Source of the DNA: Promethearchaeota archaeon
GTDB lineage: Archaea; Asgardarchaeota; Lokiarchaeia; Sigyniarchaeales; SOKP01
Length of the DNA: 55,770 bases
Direction: 5' to 3'
NCBI GenBank assembly: GCA_019057865.1
Contig: JAHLWP010000028.1
Span: 1-55,770, forward strand
The notes beneath the pieces were generated by a model that ran no database searches, was not told where the DNA came from, and saw nothing but the letters and a program-made list of their open reading frames with translations. A program made the position numbers and the translations under genes. Shown piece by piece: positions 24,236 to 33,269 of this stretch. Every line of letters begins with the position of its first letter. Position 1 is the stretch's first letter.

Positions 24236-24411
24236 AGATTCTTATTGTAAAAGTTTCCTTTATAATTCAAATGTAGAAAATTTATGTATTTCATAAAATT
24301 CTATTCTAAACTTTTTATTTTCCTTAACGCACCTGGTTTAATATTTTACATAATGTATGGACATTATCCGTTCAAAACATATTAAAGTTTATTTAAATTA
24401 TCTAAATTATT
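24236..24411. other. Intergenic region after GH4 gene
   Basis: Together with the small genes at 24412-24558 and 24597-24809 this belongs to an 840-base stretch with few genes between GH4 and the aldehyde oxidoreductase. The first 176 bases are AT-rich and show only T-runs consistent with transcription ends and a likely promoter for the small zinc protein. Confidence 0.35.
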
Positions 24412-24558
24412 ATGATGGGAAAATGCAAAAATTCCATAAAGAGTTGTGGAATGATCCGTTCTACTAAAGATTTAGTGTTGTTAGAGGATGGAAAGTACAT
24501 GTGTTTCTTATGTTGGAATAAATACCATAAAGGGAAAGATGAGAAAATAAATAAATAA
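24412..24558 (+). CDS. Small four-cysteine (zinc-binding) protein, 48 aa
   Basis: A short frame starts at ATG ATG (24412/24415) and ends at TAA. It reads MMGKCKNSIKSCGM, then LLEDGKYMCFLCWNKYHKG and a lysine-rich tail. The four cysteines form C-x6-C ... C-x2-C, spaced as in a small treble-clef or zinc-ribbon knuckle. It is too short to name, but the cysteine arrangement and lack of upstream coding sequence support a real small protein. Role unknown. Confidence 0.5.
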   Translation: MMGKCKNSIKSCGMIRSTKDLVLLEDGKYMCFLCWNKYHKGKDEKINK

Positions 24559-24596
24559 TAAAACTAATTTTATTGAAGCCAATTAATGCAAGAATT

Positions 24597-24809
24597 TTAA
24601 TCATAAGACAATAGAAAGGTGGTTTCGAGATTAAACCTTCTAATTTTTATATCATCTTGTGATTTTTCAGTTTGAATCAGAGGTATTTTAATAACGATTT
24701 TAAAATCGTCTAAATAAATGTTGTTATAAAATCTATTTTTAAATTTATCCCAATCAAGATATTTACTTACTGATAATCCTTTTTTCTTAATTGTTGGGAC
24801 TAATGACAT
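24597..24809 (-). CDS. Hypothetical protein, 70 aa
   Basis: An open frame on the minus strand starts at an ATG at 24809. It has a basic N-terminus (SLVPTIKKKGLSVSKYLDWDKFKNRFYNNIYLDDF) and two predicted strands (FKIVIKIPLI and IRRFNLETTFLLSYD). No known family comes to mind. It has no signal peptide. It is a plausible small gene because no other gene covers the region, but spurious translation cannot be excluded. Confidence 0.35.
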   Translation of the reverse strand: MSLVPTIKKKGLSVSKYLDWDKFKNRFYNNIYLDDFKIVIKIPLIQTEKSQDDIKIRRFNLETTFLLSYD

Positions 24810-25077
24810 TTAATACCTCTAAAATTTTACTATTAATCTTATAGAGTTTGGTATTAATAAATTTGCCACTTATTTTTTATGATTTAACCCTAAATTTCTT
24901 ATTTTTTTATAAATGGATTACTAACTTCAAATCTACGTGATATTTTCTATACCAAAAATATTATAACAAACGACCTATTTATAAGTTTCGACTTTTTGAT
25001 TAAATAACTATTTGAATAATTGATTTCTTCACTTATAGGACATAAATTTAAAAGATATAATTTCTTAATCGATTTAA
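24810..25077. other. Intergenic region upstream of aldehyde oxidoreductase
   Basis: About 270 AT-rich bases. A candidate TATA box (AAATTTAAAAGATATAA) lies about 20-30 bases before the oxidoreductase start, suggesting a short or absent leader. I see no ORF or strong hairpin here. Confidence 0.4.
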
Positions 25078-27042
25078 ATGAGCCACGGATATTTTGGCAA
25101 AGTTTTATGGATAGATCTCACAAACGAGAAGTTTGAGGAAGAAAATTTACCTGATAAGATTTATCGTCAATATTTTGGTGGATATGGCTTAGGTTGTAAA
25201 TTAATATATGAAAATATGCGACCTAAAGTTGATGCTTTAAGTGCCAATTCAATATTTGGATTTTTTCCTGGGTTATTAACAAGCACTGCCGCTCCCTTTT
25301 CGGGTAGGTATATGGTTGCTGGGAAATCTCCACTTACAGGAACTTGGGGAGATGCAAACAGCGGAGGGACATTCGGACCAGAGATTAAAAAGTGCGGATA
25401 TGATGCTATTTTATTTAAAGGTGCTGCTGAGAAACCTATATATGTTACGATTATAGATGGAAATAAAGAGATTTTAGATGCAGCAGACTTATGGGGTTTA
25501 GATATTATAAAGGCTGAAGAAAAATTAAAGATAAAGCACGGTAAATTTATTAAAACTGCTGGTATAGGACCAGCAGGAGAAAAACTATCACGTATTTCAG
25601 GAATTGCTAATGATAAAGGAAGAATTGCCGCACGATCAGGGATTGGTGCTATAATGGGTTCTAAAAATTTGAAAATGCTAGTTTTAAAAGGAAACCATAA
25701 AGTCTCAATGCATAATAAAGATGATTTTATGAGCTTAGTGAAAATATACAACCAAGAAGGAAAGAAAAAGGAACCCGGTAAGTTAATAAAATCTGTTTTA
25801 AACAAAGCCCCTAATTTTGCTAAGTTAATGCGGAGATTTAGGATTAAAATGTCAGGTTCAGCAGGGATGATACGCCATGTATATCATAACTATGGAACAA
25901 GCATGGGAAATACCCTAAGTGCAGAAATAGGTGATTCTCCGATAAGGAATTGGTCAGGAATTGGAATGTATGATTTTCCATTTTCTAAATCAAAGAATCT
26001 TTCAGCAATAAATATTCAGAGATATAAAGTAAGGGAGTATGGTTGTTATAGTTGTCCAGTTCAGTGTGGAGCAATATTAAAAGTACCTGAATTAAACTTT
26101 GAAGAGACTCATATTCCTGAGTATGAAACTTGTTGCTCATTTGGAGCTCTATTACTTAATAATGATTTGATGTCTATTTTTGAGATTAATGAATTGTGTA
26201 ATCGAGCAGCAATAGATACTATTTCCACGGGCGCGACTGTAGCGTTTGCTATAGAATGTTTTGAAAATGGCATTTTAACTAAAGAGGATACAGATGGATT
26301 TGAACTCACTTGGGGAAATGCGAAAGCAATAGTAGAGCTTGTTAAAAAAATTATTAACAGAGAGGGAATTGGAGATATTTTAGCTGATGGGTGTGATATT
26401 GCAGCAAAACAAATAGGAAAAGGAAGTGAGAATTTTGCTATGACTTCATTAGGTTGTGAAATTGCAATGCATAATCCGAGGATTTTTCCATCCCTAGCTT
26501 TTACCTATGCATATGATCCAACACCGGGAAGGCATACGGCAGCTAGTATTGATATGATTGAAATTGGGTCAATTAAAAAATTTCAGAAAGGATTAAAACT
26601 GCCCGATGGATGGAAGAAAAATGAAATGAAGTGGATAAAAGGACAAAAAATTACAACTTGTTTCTATCAAGCTTTATGTTGTGCTGGATTATGTTCGTTT
26701 TCAACATTATTCGGTCCTTACCCATTCCTCGATATAATTAATTCCTTAACTGGATGGAATATTACTGTAGATGAATGTTTAAATATTGGATTAAGGATTC
26801 AAACTCTACGTCAAGCATTTACTCTACGGGAAGGTATAAATATTGCCAATAATAAACTACCAGGACGAGTTATTGGAGATCCTCCAGATGAGAGAGGTCC
26901 AACTAAAGGAATTTCTGTCAATTATCAGAATTATTATGAAGGTTTTTGTACTGAAATGGGCTGGAATCCTGAAAATGGATATCCTTTAAAAGAAACTTTA
27001 AGAGACCTTGATTTGGAATTTGTTATAAAAGATTTATATTGA
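25078..27042 (+). CDS. aor: Tungsten-dependent aldehyde:ferredoxin oxidoreductase
   Basis: The 654-residue protein matches the AOR family across its length. The N-terminal domain has FGGYGLGCKLIYENM and the pterin-binding AGRYMVAGKSPLTGTWGDANSGGTFGPEIK. The iron-sulfur motif is C323-x2-C326-x3-C330 (CYSCPVQC), with a fourth ligand cysteine expected in the CC-AGLC region near 540. DPTPGRHTAAS and LRQAFTLREG are further family segments. The enzyme oxidises aldehydes to acids, reducing ferredoxin, with tungsten-bispyranopterin and a 4Fe-4S cluster; it is typical of anaerobic archaea fermenting amino acids or sugars. The pterin link fits with the double MoaD-like protein at 30.3-30.8 kb. Aldehyde specificity cannot be read from sequence. 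Confidence 0.93.
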   Translation: MSHGYFGKVLWIDLTNEKFEEENLPDKIYRQYFGGYGLGCKLIYENMRPKVDALSANSIFGFFPGLLTSTAAPFSGRYMVAGKSPLTGTWGDANSGGTFGPEIKKCGYDAILFKGAAEKPIYVTIIDGNKEILDAADLWGLDIIKAEEKLKIKHGKFIKTAGIGPAGEKLSRISGIANDKGRIAARSGIGAIMGSKNLKMLVLKGNHKVSMHNKDDFMSLVKIYNQEGKKKEPGKLIKSVLNKAPNFAKLMRRFRIKMSGSAGMIRHVYHNYGTSMGNTLSAEIGDSPIRNWSGIGMYDFPFSKSKNLSAINIQRYKVREYGCYSCPVQCGAILKVPELNFEETHIPEYETCCSFGALLLNNDLMSIFEINELCNRAAIDTISTGATVAFAIECFENGILTKEDTDGFELTWGNAKAIVELVKKIINREGIGDILADGCDIAAKQIGKGSENFAMTSLGCEIAMHNPRIFPSLAFTYAYDPTPGRHTAASIDMIEIGSIKKFQKGLKLPDGWKKNEMKWIKGQKITTCFYQALCCAGLCSFSTLFGPYPFLDIINSLTGWNITVDECLNIGLRIQTLRQAFTLREGINIANNKLPGRVIGDPPDERGPTKGISVNYQNYYEGFCTEMGWNPENGYPLKETLRDLDLEFVIKDLY

Positions 27043-27137
27043 ATCTAATATTTTTTTAGTTGGTTTTGTTAAATATTTATATTCTTTAAACTATTCTAAT
27101 CAATCTTCTTTAATTACTTCAGGAGATAAATATAATT

Positions 27138-27626
27138 TTGAAAGAAGAAACTGGAGGTACTTTATCAGAAACTGAATCCCTAAAAGAATACATTAAAAAC
27201 GAGATAATTATTAACGCAAAGAAAGTAAGAGGTAGACATACACCGATTTCTGAAATTGTTAATAATGTACCCAAAACTCTAAAGATTAGAGAGATTTATA
27301 ATTTACAAGGTAAATTAAAGAATATTTATCTTTTTATAGCAAATAATTATACTAAAAAGCCAAAAACTCGCTATTTTTTAGTAATATCTCTAGCTTCTCA
27401 AAGTTCTGATTTTTTAGTAAGTCTCGCCAAAAATTTTGCGAAACGTAATGACTTAAAATTAATTCAATATTCAATTTTTCCAAAAATTTTAAGGATTAAT
27501 TTATTGTTGATAAAAGAGTTGACTGAGATAGAGGATTATTCAAAATCGATTCAAATGTTAAAAAATTTTAGAATCGTATTCCAGAATAGACTAACTAATT
27601 TTAGAGATCTAATAGAAAATCAATAA
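27138..27626 (+). CDS. Hypothetical cytosolic protein, 162 aa
   Basis: I do not recognise this basic protein. It starts at a TTG ten bases behind a good AGGAGAT Shine-Dalgarno (27121-27127). It has a helical N-terminus (LSETESLKEYIKNEIIINAKK), a middle with strands (YFLVISLASQSSDFLVSLAK), and a C-terminal helical region with IEDYSKSIQMLKNF. No cysteine motifs, signal peptide or membrane helix are visible. It lies between the aldehyde oxidoreductase and pyruvate kinase genes on the same strand, with gaps of about 80-100 bases. Confidence 0.6.
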   Translation: MKEETGGTLSETESLKEYIKNEIIINAKKVRGRHTPISEIVNNVPKTLKIREIYNLQGKLKNIYLFIANNYTKKPKTRYFLVISLASQSSDFLVSLAKNFAKRNDLKLIQYSIFPKILRINLLLIKELTEIEDYSKSIQMLKNFRIVFQNRLTNFRDLIENQ

Positions 27627-27703
27627 TATTTAAACATCATCACAATATTATTATTAACTATTACAAATTAGAATTTGAAATTTAAACTGAGAAACGAGTT
27701 TAT

Positions 27704-29167
27704 ATGTCCTTTAGAGAAAATACAGTGAAGATTGTAGCGACATTAGGTCCCGTGTCATCTTCAAAAGAGATGCTAAGGAAACTCATTGATGCGGGAGTCG
27801 ATATTTTTCGATTAAATTTTTCACATGGAAGTCATAGTGAAAAAGAGGAATTAGTTAACAGAATAAGAGAGGTAAGTGAATATACTGGAATTTTAGCCGA
27901 TATACAAGGTCCTAAGATCAGAGTAGGTGAATTCAAAGGTGATGAGCCTTACATTTTAAATGTTGGACAGGAGGTAAAAGTTTTCGAGAAAGAAATTGAA
28001 GGAGATCAAGACCAGTTTTCAGTTCCTTTAATTGGTTTCCTAAAATTGATGAAGACAGGTGACTTTTTTTTTGTAAATGATGGAATCATTAAAATTAAAG
28101 TAAAAAGTAAAGAAAAGGACCATATTCTTGGAGAAGTGTTATCTGGTGGAATAATCAGTGATCGAAAAGGTGTAAACATCCCTTCTGGTGAACTAGTACA
28201 GAGGGTTCCTACAGAGAAGGATATAAAAGATCTTGAGTTTATTGCTGATCTTGATCCTGAATATGTGGCAATTTCATTTGTATCTGGAGGAGATGATGTG
28301 CTCCACGTTAAAAAAATCCTTGAAAACTATGGAAATAATACTATAAAATTAATTTCAAAAATTGAACGTCCAATTGCTTTGGAGAGATTTGATGAGATAT
28401 TAGATGTTTCGGATGGATGCATGGTCGCCCGTGGAGACTTAGGTGTGGAAATTGATCCTGATAAAGTTCCCTTATGGCAAAAAGAAATGATTTATAAAGC
28501 TAATAAGGAAGGAAAGCCGATTATCGTTGCGACACAGATGCTTGAATCGATGATCTCGAACCCGATACCAACACGCGCAGAGGCAAGTGATGTTTATAAT
28601 GCAGTTATGGATGGAACTGATGCAGTTATGCTTTCTGCAGAAACTGCTGTAGGTAAATATCCAATACATGCTGTTCAATATATGAACCAGATTGCTAAAA
28701 CTGCTACTGAAAATATACCTGGAAGGACTCCTGATGAGTATGACTCAGGAAGTTTAACGCATACACAAACACTTGGACATGCTATACATGCCTTGGCCAC
28801 TGAAATGGAAGAGCTTAACTTCAGAGGAAAGATTGTGGTTATTACTCGTAGAGGATACGGTGTACGTATGATTGCAAAATACCGTCCTCCATTACCGATA
28901 ATTGCTATAACTCCATTTAAAAAAACAGCAAGAGAATTAAATTTAGTATGGGGGGTACACCCTGTACATTTAGAGAAATTTGATTTTTTTAACATGGATG
29001 CTGAATCTATTATAGAACAATCCGTTAAATATACCGTCAAAAGGGGAATAGTAGATGAAAATGAGCATGTTGTTATTTTATTAGTATCAAGGAAATTTGA
29101 AAGACGAGGAAACTTAGTAGGACTTTATTATGTAGGAGAGATTCTTGAATCAAAATCTGAAAATTAA
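27704..29167 (+). CDS. pyk: Pyruvate kinase
   Basis: The 487-residue protein is a full pyruvate kinase: VATLGPVSSS and DIFRLNFSHGSHSEK near the N-terminus, the ADIQGPKIRVGEF segment, ISKIERPIALE with the catalytic lysine region, MVARGDLGVEI, TQMLESMISNPIPTRAEASDVYNAVMDGTDAVMLSAETAVGKYPI, and a C-terminal regulatory domain (GKIVVITRRGYGVRMIAKYRPPLPIIAITP). It converts phosphoenolpyruvate and ADP to pyruvate and ATP in the last step of glycolysis. Length is usual for the family. It starts with ATG at 27704. Together with the class II aldolase at 47.4 kb it supports a glycolytic or gluconeogenic route. Confidence 0.95.
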   Translation: MSFRENTVKIVATLGPVSSSKEMLRKLIDAGVDIFRLNFSHGSHSEKEELVNRIREVSEYTGILADIQGPKIRVGEFKGDEPYILNVGQEVKVFEKEIEGDQDQFSVPLIGFLKLMKTGDFFFVNDGIIKIKVKSKEKDHILGEVLSGGIISDRKGVNIPSGELVQRVPTEKDIKDLEFIADLDPEYVAISFVSGGDDVLHVKKILENYGNNTIKLISKIERPIALERFDEILDVSDGCMVARGDLGVEIDPDKVPLWQKEMIYKANKEGKPIIVATQMLESMISNPIPTRAEASDVYNAVMDGTDAVMLSAETAVGKYPIHAVQYMNQIAKTATENIPGRTPDEYDSGSLTHTQTLGHAIHALATEMEELNFRGKIVVITRRGYGVRMIAKYRPPLPIIAITPFKKTARELNLVWGVHPVHLEKFDFFNMDAESIIEQSVKYTVKRGIVDENEHVVILLVSRKFERRGNLVGLYYVGEILESKSEN

Positions 29168-29290
29168 TAATAAGCATAAGATAAACTTTTATAAAGGTTT
29201 ATTAAATATTAAGATCTTAATTACGTTTTATTTTACAAAGAGTTTAAGTGAATTATAGAAATAATTATTTAATAAATAAGTGATGGTTAG

Positions 29291-29746
29291 ATGGAAGAGG
29301 AACCGGAAAAAAAATCAACCTCGAATTGGGAGAAATATGAATCATTTGTTTCTACACTTGGTAAATGGGCTTGGATAATTATATTAATAAATGCTATCTT
29401 AACTTTTTTCTATGGTATATGGGTCTTGGCATGGGGAGGAATCTATTGGTGGTTATGGGCGGGAGGTGTAGCTTACGGGATTTGGTTAATTATATGTGCA
29501 ATTTTAATAGCAATTCTGGCATTCTTCATAGTAAAGCCAAGATTCTCAGATAAGTGGGCCTCTAAAGATTGGGATTTTCTACTCAATGATGTATTAGTTA
29601 TTGGAAATGTAAGAATTCCATGGATGTTAATTATAGGTATAATTATTGAAATTTTAGGCCTATGGTGGTGGGGCGGATTAGCAATTTTAATCCCTATGAT
29701 CTTCTTATTAGTTGCTGGTCCAAAACCATATAATTGGAAAAAGTAA
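29291..29746 (+). CDS. Tryptophan-rich four-helix membrane protein
   Basis: The 151-residue protein has a charged N-terminus and about four hydrophobic segments (WAWIIILINAILTFFYGIWV; WLWAGGVAYGIWLIICAILIAIL; WMLIIGIIIEILGLWWWGG; LAILIPMIFLLVAG), rich in tryptophan and glycine. Short polar loops separate them (KPRFSDKWASKDWDF). It is a membrane protein of unknown role. A TATA-like TTTTATAAAGG box near 29188-29198 precedes it. Confidence 0.65.
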   Translation: MEEEPEKKSTSNWEKYESFVSTLGKWAWIIILINAILTFFYGIWVLAWGGIYWWLWAGGVAYGIWLIICAILIAILAFFIVKPRFSDKWASKDWDFLLNDVLVIGNVRIPWMLIIGIIIEILGLWWWGGLAILIPMIFLLVAGPKPYNWKK

Positions 29747-29884
29747 TGGGACATCTAAAAATAAAAATTAAATTTTTTTTATTTTTATATTATTTACATA
29801 ATTATTAGAAAATCTTAGCTCTTTTATTTTATTTAAATGATCTTTCTTTTTAATTCATAATTTTATCATAATGAGTGAAAGAAT

Positions 29885-30286
29885 ATGTATAATAATCTTA
29901 AAACTTTTAAGAATAAAGTTTATACTGGTATGAAAATAGGGAATTCCCATAATTGGAACTATACTAATGGAAAATGGCATGAGACTAAAATCGCTCCTGA
30001 TAAATGGAGTTTTCAATTTGATAGTATAAAAACACGTATACAACCTGCTCCTGTTAATACAGGTGCTAATATCAATACAAAATTTCATTGGTATATTATA
30101 GCAGATCAAATTGCTACAAAAATTGATGCGAATTCATATACTACCTTAATGCAAGGAGTCAAATTTAAGGTCGGTCATAAACGTCCTTATTGGAAAACTT
30201 TCAGTTATAATTATCCAGAACAACCTTCATATAAACAACGTATTATAAGTTTTTTAGAAGAAGCTATTAGAAGACTAAAAGCATAA
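29885..30286 (+). CDS. Hypothetical protein, 133 aa
   Basis: This is a tryptophan- and tyrosine-rich soluble protein (NSHNWNYTNGKWHETKIAPDKWSF; INTKFHWYIIADQIATKID) ending in a helix (SYKQRIISFLEEAIRRLKA). It has no signal peptide and no cysteine. I cannot assign it. The codon pattern and length argue for a real gene, and it stands alone between the membrane protein and the minus-strand MoaD-like gene. Confidence 0.55.
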   Translation: MYNNLKTFKNKVYTGMKIGNSHNWNYTNGKWHETKIAPDKWSFQFDSIKTRIQPAPVNTGANINTKFHWYIIADQIATKIDANSYTTLMQGVKFKVGHKRPYWKTFSYNYPEQPSYKQRIISFLEEAIRRLKA

Positions 30287-30304
30287 ATTAATTTAAAAAG
30301 AAAA

Positions 30305-30814
30305 TTAACCTCCACCAATCGGTGGAAAAATAGCTATAATATCTCCATTATTAAGAATTGTAGTCTGATTTTGATGTGGTCTTCCATTTATTAATATCTT
30401 TAAATTCTTTTCTTCTTTGGGAATATTAGCTTTTTGGATGAGTATATTGACTGTACTTCCCTCTGGTAAATCTAACATCGCTTCTGGCAGCCCATATTTC
30501 CTTAAATTAGCGTACAATTTAAACTTAACAGAGATTGTATTGTTTTTAGCTATCTCCACAAACATTAATGCCATTCTTTTCGGGAATAATCCTATCCGAT
30601 CTCCTTCTCCTATTTTTTTCCCCGGACCACAGTATTTTCCATTTACAAATATATGACTAAGCTCATTCTCTTCTATGTTAAATTTTTTAAGAATATCCAA
30701 AATCGTATCTATCCCATTACTATCAATTCTTAATGTGCTCGGTTTACCGACATCAAAACCGGGCTGTTTAGCTTTTTCTCTTAAATCTCCATATAATTTT
30801 ATTGTAACTACCAT
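30305..30814 (-). CDS. Tandem MoaD/ThiS-like ubiquitin-fold fusion
   Basis: The 169-residue protein is two beta-grasp domains in one chain. The first (residues about 1-85) begins VVTIKLYGDLREKAKQP and ends with GEGDRIGLFPKRMALMF, without a terminal GG. The second (about 90-169) begins SVKFKLYANLRKYGLP and ends with NNGDIIAIFPPIGGG, carrying the diglycine needed for adenylation and thiocarboxylate formation. The normal MoaD donates sulfur to make molybdopterin or tungstopterin, used by aldehyde oxidoreductases like the one at 25 kb. The first domain may be a scaffold or a second sulfur carrier without tail. The fusion is unusual for this small family. Confidence 0.8.
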   Translation of the reverse strand: MVVTIKLYGDLREKAKQPGFDVGKPSTLRIDSNGIDTILDILKKFNIEENELSHIFVNGKYCGPGKKIGEGDRIGLFPKRMALMFVEIAKNNTISVKFKLYANLRKYGLPEAMLDLPEGSTVNILIQKANIPKEEKNLKILINGRPHQNQTTILNNGDIIAIFPPIGGG

Positions 30815-31017
30815 TTCTAAAAAAAAGTCTATTTCTCTAAGAATTCAACAAGTTGATAAGAATAAAAAATTACCTTTTATAAAATAAAAATTGGTCGAAT
30901 CTTATTATTATAAATTATTTATGTAATAGATCTCTATATAGGATTATAGATCATATTTAAATCCTTGATATTAGAAGTATAATGATTTAATATACTTTTT
31001 TAAGAGGGTAGATGTTT

Positions 31018-31308
31018 ATGGAAGATAAACCAAAAGTAGGTTATCAAATTATTGGTACTATAAAGGATATAAAGGGACACTGCAATGCGGGTCATAAGAT
31101 AGGAGATAAAATAGAACTCGATGGCCATAACGCGGGAGGGTTATGTGGTTTTTTTTATCATGATATTTTTCCTTACGTTATAATGCTACAGTTTGGAGGA
31201 TCATTTCCTGCTGAATGGGATGGCGATCCTGACGTCGTTGAGTTAGAATGCCCAGACAGAACGAATGTAGTTAAAATAGAATTGAAAAGAATAAGAGATA
31301 AGGTTTAA
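31018..31308 (+). CDS. TIGR04076-family protein
   Basis: The 96-residue protein (from the ATG at 31018; an ATG at 31012 would add two residues but sits too near the AGAGGGT ribosome site at 31003-31009) matches the small family TIGR04076: a KGHCNAGHKIGDKIEL segment, GLCGFFYHDIFPY, MLQFGGSFPAEWDGDPDVVELECPD, and a short C-terminal strand. Family members are found in many anaerobes and have no known function. The cysteines and histidine of the first segment are conserved in the family and may bind a metal. No neighbours suggest a role. Confidence 0.75.
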   Translation: MEDKPKVGYQIIGTIKDIKGHCNAGHKIGDKIELDGHNAGGLCGFFYHDIFPYVIMLQFGGSFPAEWDGDPDVVELECPDRTNVVKIELKRIRDKV

Positions 31309-31470
31309 ATAAAAATTATGTTAAATTTTTTTTTCTACTAATTTTCTATCTAAAAAATAATTCTAATCTTTTGAATCTGATCTATATTTACAAATTATAA
31401 ATCTCTTAATCTCGCATTTAATATTAATGAAAATCATTTTGTATCACTATAAGTAACTGACCATTGAGTT

Positions 31471-31920
31471 TTGACAGACAATCCCCAGAAATTTCTGAAA
31501 TTAGGCATGATTGATTCTCAAAATGATGATTTAAAAGAAGATAGCTATTATCATCTTCAAATTGTTGGGATTTATTATACAAATAATGGTGAATATTTAT
31601 CTAAATTACCATCAAAAACCGAGTTTGAATTAAGACCAGAACCAAATAATGCTTATGATAGATTCGCTGTAAGTGTTTGGCACGATACTAGAAAATTAGG
31701 ATATCTTCCACGTAATAAGAATAAACCTTTTTTTAACGCAATTTTTTCTACTAAATTGATTTTAACTTGTATTTTAGGTTGCTATCTCCCCAGCTCCGGA
31801 AACTTTCATTATAAAGGAAGATTTCAACCAGAACGGGCAAATATTACAATCCATACCTATAGAAATGAAATCACATGGCGACCCGTAAACTTATTACCAG
31901 AAGACTTAATGGCATTTTAA
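31471..31920 (+). CDS. HIRAN-domain protein
   Basis: The 149-residue protein has a HIRAN-type core: strand LQIVGIYYTN, ELRPEPNNAYDRFAVSVWHDTRKLGYLPRNKNKPF, which matches the L-REP-N-YD--A--V------GY-P--N pattern. HIRAN domains recognise DNA 3' ends in helicases such as HLTF, but also occur alone in prokaryotes. Here it stands alone, not fused to a helicase or nuclease. Start is a TTG at 31471. The rest of the protein (FNAIFSTKLILTCILGCYL and a beta-rich end) completes the fold. Confidence 0.75.
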   Translation: MTDNPQKFLKLGMIDSQNDDLKEDSYYHLQIVGIYYTNNGEYLSKLPSKTEFELRPEPNNAYDRFAVSVWHDTRKLGYLPRNKNKPFFNAIFSTKLILTCILGCYLPSSGNFHYKGRFQPERANITIHTYRNEITWRPVNLLPEDLMAF

Positions 31921-32317
31921 AGAACCAACTAAATTTGAAGGTTTAATTTTTTAGAAATTAAGTTGAATTAAAATGAACTAAAAGGTTTTTCCAACTTAAT
32001 TATATATCGTAATTTTATAAATAATTAATCTTAGACAATTTCTTAATAAAAATTTAAATTGAAACCAGTATAATTGATTTAGGTTCCGTTTTAATAAAAG
32101 TGTTTTTTTTTTTGTGATTATCATTTTTAAATAGACAATCTTGTCAGTGAACAATGTATATAAAATCATTCAAAATAAATGTAATTTTGTATTTTTATTA
32201 ATTTTACTTTAAAAAATTAAAAATATTTTAACAATAAAAAGATTTAAAAAGATCACTCCTATTTATCTTTAACTATCCAGAGTGTAGGCGGAGTTAAATT
32301 CTATCTTCAGAAATGTT
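31921..32317. other. Long AT-rich intergenic region
   Basis: This stretch of about 400 bases between the HIRAN gene and the small zinc-ribbon gene has no open frame with coding character. It holds long A/T runs (for example nine T's near 32101-32113, likely a transcription end) and, near its right end, an AAAAAGATTTAAAAAGATC stretch that may be the zinc-ribbon promoter. No tRNA or repeat found. Confidence 0.4.
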
Positions 32318-32536
32318 GTGAGCGAAATTAACAAAGAATTTAAGTGTCCTCGGTGTGGATCATCAAGTTTAATAAATTATGGTAAGACTTTTGAATGTAC
32401 TAATTGCCATCTGGAATTTTATAAAGAACTCGATGAGGATATTGAAGATGAGAACAGAATATCTCTCCAAGAGATGAAAGGTTTTATCGACTCCTTTTTA
32501 CCAAGTGATAAGAAGAATAAAAATAAGCGGACATAG
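32318..32536 (+). CDS. Small zinc-ribbon protein, 72 aa
   Basis: Starts at GTG 32318. CPRCGSSSLINYGKTFECTNCHLEF gives two CxxC knuckles typical of a zinc ribbon (residues about 9-33). The tail is acidic (DEDIEDEN), then lysine-rich. Such small ribbon proteins are common in archaea and may bind nucleic acid or a polymerase. The role is not predictable. It lies opposite the convergent radical SAM gene. Confidence 0.65.
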   Translation: MSEINKEFKCPRCGSSSLINYGKTFECTNCHLEFYKELDEDIEDENRISLQEMKGFIDSFLPSDKKNKNKRT

Positions 32537-32597
32537 GTAGAATTTTTCAAATTATAGAATACTTATGTTATAAGTAAAAAAAGCTTTTTAAAATAAT

Positions 32598-33269
32598 TTA
32601 ATGTTCCCTTACAATTTCTATACCTTTCTTTTTAAGATTCTTTAACACAAAGGGGTATCTAATCAGAGTTTCATATTCTAAATCAGGAATTCCTAAATTT
32701 TGTATTTGATCATCTGTAAATAAATCAATAAGGATTGCTGCTCTATGTTTTATTTCATATTTCTTAAGCAATTCTAAGGCATTTAACTGATTTTTAAAAA
32801 ACTTTCCCTCGGCTCCTGTGATAGTTTCAAAGGTTTTTTCATCAATTCCCTTTAAAGAAACTCTTACATAAATATTCTTGAATTTATTTAAATCTTTTAT
32901 ATAGTTTTCATCTAGCAATATACCATTTGTCTCAAGAATATACAAAGTATTTTTTGGAATCAAATTTATTAAATCAAACAGAGATCTCTTACATATTGTA
33001 GGCTCTCCACCGCTTATTCGTGTTAATGATAAATCCATTTTTACTAGTTTTTCACTAATTTCTTTTGGTGAATAGTATTTGCCAAATTTCTCTGGATTCC
33101 AAATCTTTTTCTGAGCCCAATAATAAACACATCTTAGGTTACAACCTAAACAATCAGCAGTAGCACACCCTCCATAGAATTGTGTCTTTCTAAATCTATA
33201 GAATTTTCTCGAATTATTCCTACATACTTCACTCTGAATAGTTTTTGTTAGTTTAATTGGATCAATCAT
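32598..33269 (-). CDS. Radical SAM protein lacking third cluster cysteine
   Basis: The 223-residue protein is of the short radical SAM type related to pyruvate formate-lyase activases/MoaA: GCATADCLGCNLRCVYYWA at the N-terminus, LTRISGGEPTICKRS (GGE motif), LETNGILLDE, VSLKGIDEKTFETITG. The cluster motif should be C-x3-C-x2-C; here it is C43-x3-C47-x2-Tyr50, the last codon being TAT at 33120-33122 where TGT is expected. C40 and C35 lie upstream and might substitute, but the usual fold predicts loss of one iron ligand. The enzyme may therefore be impaired, unless this is a strain-specific base change. Function unknown. Confidence 0.85.
   Translation of the reverse strand: MIDPIKLTKTIQSEVCRNNSRKFYRFRKTQFYGGCATADCLGCNLRCVYYWAQKKIWNPEKFGKYYSPKEISEKLVKMDLSLTRISGGEPTICKRSLFDLINLIPKNTLYILETNGILLDENYIKDLNKFKNIYVRVSLKGIDEKTFETITGAEGKFFKNQLNALELLKKYEIKHRAAILIDLFTDDQIQNLGIPDLEYETLIRYPFVLKNLKKKGIEIVREH

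Noticed and set aside
25167..25805. 212-residue minus-strand frame opposite the aldehyde oxidoreductase
   Set aside because: Its long open length follows from the composition of the opposite coding strand; the sense strand is a certain AOR gene.
28472..29040. Minus-strand frames opposite pyruvate kinase
   Set aside because: They lie within a well-supported pyruvate kinase gene and show no family signature; they are shadows of the coding strand.
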